A stretch of 64,000 nucleotides of DNA from Pieris napi (taxonomy: Eukaryota; Arthropoda; Insecta; Lepidoptera; Pieridae): positions 8,432,001 through 8,496,000 of the forward strand of contig NC_062253.1 in assembly GCF_905475465.1 (NCBI RefSeq). The letters run 5' to 3'. Position numbers and translations under genes: made by a program. This document shows, one piece after another, positions 59,080 to 64,000 of this stretch. The notes beneath the pieces were generated by a model that was not told the origin of the DNA, ran no database searches, and worked only from the letters and a program-made list of their open reading frames with translations. Position 1 is the first letter of the stretch. Every line of letters begins with the position of its first letter.

Positions 59080-60340
59080 TTAATATATTTGAACCCATGT
59101 AGCTCCTATCACATAAGTTGATTTTTTTTTAATAGAATCCCATTGGCGTGATGAGTCACTAGATACTTATAACACGAACAATAAGTGATATTTTCAAGAT
59201 TTTGCATGGTAACGATACATTTTGTATGTAAAGTTAAGGCAGAGCTTCGTGGGTGAATTTAGAACTATACGGAAGGACGTTGAAAATGGTGGAGAATGTA
59301 TATCTGAGCAATATCCTTCGTAATCACCAGTACAGACTTTTGCACACCATTACGTTTAGAAAAAGTGCGAGTAAACGCAAACTATCTTAGTTGCGGAATT
59401 TGCGAGAGTGGATCAAGTGAGTGAAACAATTAGTTTGATTGTCAATAAAAAAGAAGAGATTTAGAGGGGTGTCTTCCAACCTTTTGTGAGGCACACATAG
59501 AGGATGCCCATATAAATAAAGAGTCCTTTTCCAGAAGTATGCAATAAAAGTTACATGCTCATTTGTGCCTAAATAAGCTGTGTCCTAGAACCATGAAGTG
59601 TGAAGGCCCTTAGCGAGTTTAAAAAAAAAGAGAGCTTATATTTATAACTTATAAAATACTCCTATACGACTTAAAATTCCTTATATAATTAATTTTTTTA
59701 AAGGTTAAAGGGTGCTAAAAATTAAAGAAATTTTTAACTTGTAAAATATAACTCCCGTCTTCAGATTTAGACGTAAAAACAAAGATCAGTCTACAAAAGC
59801 CTTTCCACGTATATTATATATTCAGAAACGCAAAGAAATATATCATAAACATAACGCATTAATATTATAAATATATCATAAACATAATTTATATCATCGA
59901 TTCTTAATAGCTGTCAATATTATCTTTTTTTTTTAGAAAATTAATTGGTCAATAGAATTATTTGTATGCGCATGATTTTTCAATGCACCAAGTAGGTACT
60001 TATAATGAATAATTCAAGATATGTAATTTATTTACACGCTAATTTAATGATCTAGTCATTATATAGTTGATTGGTTATCTGAAGGTTGTTGTGAACTTTG
60101 GTTTGCGTATATGTATATATGCATAAAGATATAAACGGATATAACTGATTCGTTTAGTGGTTTTAGCCGAAAACCTGATGGCGCTAGAATAAATAAACAT
60201 TTGAACCTACAAAAAAATACTTTTTCGGGTATTCCGGCATTGAATTTAATTCACTAATTTGTAAACACTCACTATTTGGAAATATCTTAGCCATACTTAC
60301 AATAAAAAATATTACCATAAAATAAAATACTACCTCTTAT
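59080..60340. other. No gene seen downstream of the retroelement
   Basis: AT-rich flank with no recognisable target gene (no rRNA, snRNA or tRNA sequence) at the insertion side. Confidence 0.45.
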
Positions 60341-60344
60341 ATCT

Positions 60345-60775
60345 GAACCTCAGATTTATGTATCTGTTTCGTTATTATGTATTTGTTTTTTAATAGGTCA
60401 GCCTGCTGGATCTGTCTCACGCTGTTGCCTTTTTGGGTCGAAGAAATAACAGCCTTGCGATTCTGTAACTCACTTTTTCGTTTTCGCAGCGGCGATCGCG
60501 CTCAAATCAGTCGTGAAGCAGTCATTTTACGATTAGGTATTCTGATAAGGAGCTTGTAGTTTATTGTTTATTAGAATGCCAATTCGCAAAATGACTGCTT
60601 CACGACTGATTTGAAAAAACCGCTGTGAGAGTTCGAAAAGTGAGTTACAGAATCGCAAGGCAGTTCCCTAACAATATTTTCCTTTACCTAGCGATTCGCA
60701 CATTAACATAAAGTCCGTTGCACAGGCGGGTTTGAACCTACGACTTCAGGACTGCGAATCTCTGAAGGCGATAGG
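60345..60775 (-). mobile_element. SINE-1 split by a MITE insertion
   Basis: 60345-60449 carries the 3' half and 60664-60775 the 5' half on the minus strand. The palindromic MITE 60450-60663 lies between them. Confidence 0.6.
60450..60663. mobile_element. Palindromic MITE, family CAGCCTTGCGATTCTG, nested in a SINE
   Basis: Termini CAGCCTTGCGATTCTG and CAGAATCGCAAGGCAG and the internal inverted core match the 53-kb copy. SINE-1 sequence flanks it on both sides (60345-60449 and 60664-60775), so it landed in an existing SINE. No clear target duplication is visible. Confidence 0.75.
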
Positions 60776-61233
60776 CGGCGAAATTGCATGTTTAATAAAA
60801 ATAGTCCTTTGTTAAAATACCTCTCGTTCTGTGAAACTGTATTTACTTATAAAAACGTTATGATCATTATAAATATTAAAAAACACGAGATTAGATACTG
60901 CAATGGTTTGTATTAGAATTGGGACCGAAAATTCAACTTTCCTTTAATAGAATGACGTATGCCAGCTAATATATTAGTTATATTTGACAGCATTATTAAA
61001 TTTGATGGATAGGTGAAATTTAAATATGAAAGTTGCATTTTTCTGCGGCATCACGTACAAGGTTAAAGATTATTATATACTTACCAACAGATTGGTAATT
61101 TTAACAAGCTGTAGATATATGTTCTAGTTGCATGTGCCAGACTTTCGTGTCTTAAGACACGCTTCACACGCTTCACACACGGCCAACATCCAGTAATCTA
61201 GAGGCCCCAAAAGAAGAAGAAGAAGATTTTTTG

Positions 61234-61974
61234 TAAACTGGCAACGAATTTTCGGTTACTATTCGGTATTCGGCCTATTAAGCTGCTTTTATTATATTCG
61301 GCCGAATACCGAATATCTACATATTATTCGGCCGAATACCGAATACTTTAACGTAAATAATATATTTTTTCATAGAGAAATAATTGGTAAAATGAAAAAT
61401 TAAAATCGATTGATTACGTATATACATATTTTCATATTTTCATTTCTGTTAATCTGTTAAATTAAGTGTAATCATTTAAGTAGTCGTTGGTACATAACAC
61501 AGGTAGGTACATAATCATTTTCTGAATTGGAAAAATGGTGGATTCTATGTATTTGAATTATTGTGGTAATCAAAATTTAGACGGGTAAGGTTCTCATTTC
61601 TTTTGTAATCATTCATTAAGTAGTCATTGGTAAATAATGCAGGTACATAATTTAATCATTTTGTATTAAACAAGTTAAGAATTTTTCTATGCATCTGAAT
61701 TATTTTCATAATCAAAATTTAGAAACACGGAAATTCAAATTTCCTTGCTTGCCACCATGTATACGGGTTGTCATGACGTTGTTACATGTGTCACACTGTG
61801 TCACATGTAACACATCAACAGAAACAATTCAATGGAAACAATCACGTCTGTACAAGTTTTTGGCACTAAAATCCAGCCGAATACTTTTACCTAATATTCC
61901 GCTATTCGGTCAGGGGCCTCGCCGAATATTCGGTATTCGGTATACTGCCGAATATACTATTCGTTGCAAGTCTA
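61234..61974. mobile_element. Non-autonomous hAT-like element with 8-bp target duplication
   Basis: ATTTTTTG occurs directly at both edges (61226-61233 and 61975-61982). The ends TAAACTGGCAACGAAT and ATTCGTTGCAAGTCTA are inverted repeats, 14 of 16 pairing. The interior is AT-rich and carries repeated ATTCGGCCGAATACCGAAT palindromes near both ends. An 8-bp duplication and TARACTKGCAACG ends fit hAT. The 98-codon frame inside shows no transposase similarity. Confidence 0.75.
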
Positions 61975-62011
61975 ATTTTTTGTAAAAACTAAGAGCAAGC
62001 TTAGATATCTA

Positions 62012-62080
62012 AGAGCAGTGTTGGCCTGGTGGTTATAGCGTGTGTCTCTCACTCTGTGGTTGTAGACCAATAGCACCCAT
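62012..62080 (+). mobile_element. SINE-1 head fragment
   Basis: GAGCAGTGTTGGCCTGGTGG is followed by a short diverged stretch. The B box is lost. Confidence 0.55.
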
Positions 62081-62505
62081 AGACCAAGGAAAAGAGATCG
62101 CTTGTTAGCAACAACCCATTGCCTCCTTAATTTACGTTATCACAATTAAGTAGCATAGAAGATGTGATGCAACAAAGTGTTGACAAAAATTTGTTAAATA
62201 TAGAAAATTCTTGAATTTGAATACGAATATAACAACAAATACTCTTCTTTAATTAGTAAATAGTTTTGAAAGTGAAAACCAAATTAATCTATTTTAAAAT
62301 GGCGATTAAAGCGAGTTTAATGAGGTTTTAATGCGGTCGTTCCGTGAAGTGAATTGACTATTTGATAAGAGTTTCTTAAGTGGAAATCTGTAATTTGTGT
62401 TGAAAATATTTTATTAGAAGTTACTAACATCGAAATGTGTGGAAAAGTACTGACTTGACTTTCATTATTTCAATTTTTGGGAGTCTATAGCCATAGATAG
62501 CTATA

Positions 62506-62765
62506 GCTTACCCTCTTCCGAAAACTATATCCTTGAAATCCCATCTCATAACTCTTCCTTTCTTGGCGAATCCTTTAAGGTCTCTGCAGTGAGGCTATGG
62601 ACTTCACTTCTCGTCCTTATTCGCTTAGCTTCTTCTCTATTTTCCTTTAAATCTCTACTGTACAAACATTACCTGTCCACATCGTATCCCTAACTTTCCT
62701 ACTAACTGATGTGATACTTTTTCTTTTCCATGTGTCCTTAATGTGTGTTAATAAATAAATAAATT
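62506..62765 (+). pseudogene. LINE ORF C-terminus with stop and 3' UTR
   Basis: About 62 in-frame codons from 62508 to a TAA at 62691-62693 read SSFLGESFKVSAVRLWTSLL then SLFSFKSLLYKHYLS. This is the FxVxAVRLWNsLP...FKxxL end of jockey/CR1-type polymerases. The UTR ends in an AATAAATAAATAA repeat at 62749-62763. Confidence 0.7.
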
Positions 62766-63018
62766 ATTAATATAATTTTCACCTGCATTAAAAAAAGGCA
62801 AAATAAACTTACTACGTCTTAATAACATTCTTAATATAGATATATTTTTAATTATTCATACAGCAGACACAGGACTGTCATTTATTGATATATCTTTAAT
62901 ATCTTATCCATAAGGTGTCTGCCGCAAAATATTTACGACGTATAACCCTGTCGGTAACTTGTACGATTTTTTTATTGAGGCGGTACCTACTTGACATGTA
63001 GTCATTAATTTATTATTT

Positions 63019-63745
63019 ACTAGCAGACCGGCCAAGCATTGCTGTGGGAAACGGTAGGAGAATACCAGTCATGGAGACAACCATGATTTTTTGGTGGTTA
63101 TGCCATTAAATTGTAGCTAATGTGAAACCTTGGTACTTTCAACATAGCGCCAACTGTTAGATTGACTATCAAATAAAAAAGATGGTAATGGATGGTAAAA
63201 AAAGAAATAATAAAGTTCAGTTTACATTTGAAAAATTAAATAAATAAATATTATATTTATTATTATTTTCTAATATTAATTAGTATTGATTTAAATATTC
63301 AATTTAAATTACTTCTGATTATAATTCAGACGCACATATAAATTTCGCACTTGTATAATGAAAACAAAATGAAAACACGTGTTTTAATTAATGTAGAAAC
63401 TTAAAGCATGTGGATAAATACTATGAATATTAATACACAGTGAACAGAGGCGGCGTACGTGTCAATATGCGCCACTAACTTCATACTGATAATTTTGTGT
63501 CACGGTGCGCGCGCATCGTAAAATTTCACTCTCATCAATTTTTCATAACACGCCTAAAGAAGTATAACTTCAATAAACAAATATTTTCCAATAATATTTC
63601 GGGTATTGATTGAGATGTAAGCTATCCTATCTTTTCAGTTAGATCAAACTGCACACGGTGTGCAAATTTGATTGAAATCGGCTGTAGTTTAGGAGTCTAT
63701 AGCGGACAAACAACGTGATGCGTAATTATATTATAAAAAATATAT
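63019..63745 (-). mobile_element. Possible decayed Helitron-like element
   Basis: Position 63019 starts CTAGCAGACCGGCC after a host A, which on the minus strand is a Helitron-like CTAG|T end. Near 63670-63720 there is a box (GAAATCGGCTGTAGTTTAGG) of the kind found just inside such 5' ends. The interior, including an 82-base piece at 63495-63576 related to another MITE, makes it a composite. Joining the two ends into one element is inference. Confidence 0.35.
63495..63576 (-). mobile_element. Half copy of the GAAGTTATACTT element
   Basis: CACGGTGCGCGCGCATCGTA through AAAGAAGTATAACTTCA matches the right half of 21875-22116. Confidence 0.5.
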
Positions 63746-64000
63746 ATAATTCTGAAAGGGCTAGTTGCTCTAGATCTTAGGGTAGGAAGTAAAACACTCG
63801 AATGATGACTTGATTCACTATAATTCACTTCACTGATTTTACGTAAACTATATACATATACATATAAACGTATAACTTCAAAATTTGAACAAAGGAATTG
63901 CCCCGGGCGCATGTGTTACAACCTCTTCAATCCATTCCCTGCTCCGACTCGACCATCCCACTTCGGGCATTTGTACGAGTCAATTTGTAACAATTCGTAA

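Noticed and set aside
1..64000. CRISPR array, bacterial operon or integron-like structure
   Set aside because: No regularly spaced direct repeats with unique spacers. Composition and repeats are those of an insect nuclear genome.

Overview
This is AT-rich eukaryotic nuclear DNA with no operons, bacterial signals or recognisable host exons. The repeat content points to an insect, most likely a moth or butterfly. Two tRNA-derived SINE families of a type I associate with Lepidoptera occur here, together with TC...CTAG Helitrons, decayed non-LTR retrotransposon tails and many short inverted-repeat elements. The species call is an inference from repeats only.

The one long intact gene is a 954-codon frame at 56198-59062 (+). 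It encodes a complete non-LTR-type retrotransposon protein: an N-terminal C2H2 finger, a reverse transcriptase with a YLDD active site, a C-terminal CxC...H...C knuckle, and a restriction-like (PD-(D/E)XK-type) nuclease region. This is the single-ORF layout of the R2/NeSL/CRE/Hero-like, restriction-like-endonuclease class. Two 5'-truncated relatives of its 3' end lie at 23496-23755 (+) and 953-1095 (-), so the family is dispersed and moves as a retroelement.

The rest is a layered graveyard of elements. Region 1-9.1 kb holds Helitrons, a palindromic MITE, a tRNA-SINE, a nested 174-bp unit and a TIR element. Region 9.1-24 kb holds SINEs, non-LTR tails with a GC-rich segment at 12.08-12.53 kb, a long-TIR MITE at 18 kb and two further Helitrons. 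Region 24-32 kb holds a decayed coding-like stretch that I cannot identify (24.5-25.34 kb), a tail-to-tail inverted pair of LINE ends (26.0-26.6 kb), a 5S rRNA-derived sequence (28.2 kb) and ~150-160-bp tandem repeat units split over two sites. Region 32-46 kb holds several inverted-repeat elements, including a piggyBac-like MITE with TTAA duplications (38.19-38.51 kb) and a near-perfect 43-bp-arm hairpin (37.28 kb). Region 46-55 kb holds a second Helitron family, LINE C-terminal pseudo-coding fragments and SINEs. Region 59-64 kb holds a MITE inserted in a SINE, a hAT-like element with an 8-bp target duplication, a LINE C-terminal fragment and a Helitron end.

Nothing suggests that these pieces cooperate, except that SINEs and MITEs must borrow proteins from autonomous elements elsewhere. 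The window reads as intergenic or intronic repeat-rich DNA. Boundaries of old repeats are approximate, by eye, to within about 5-20 bases.
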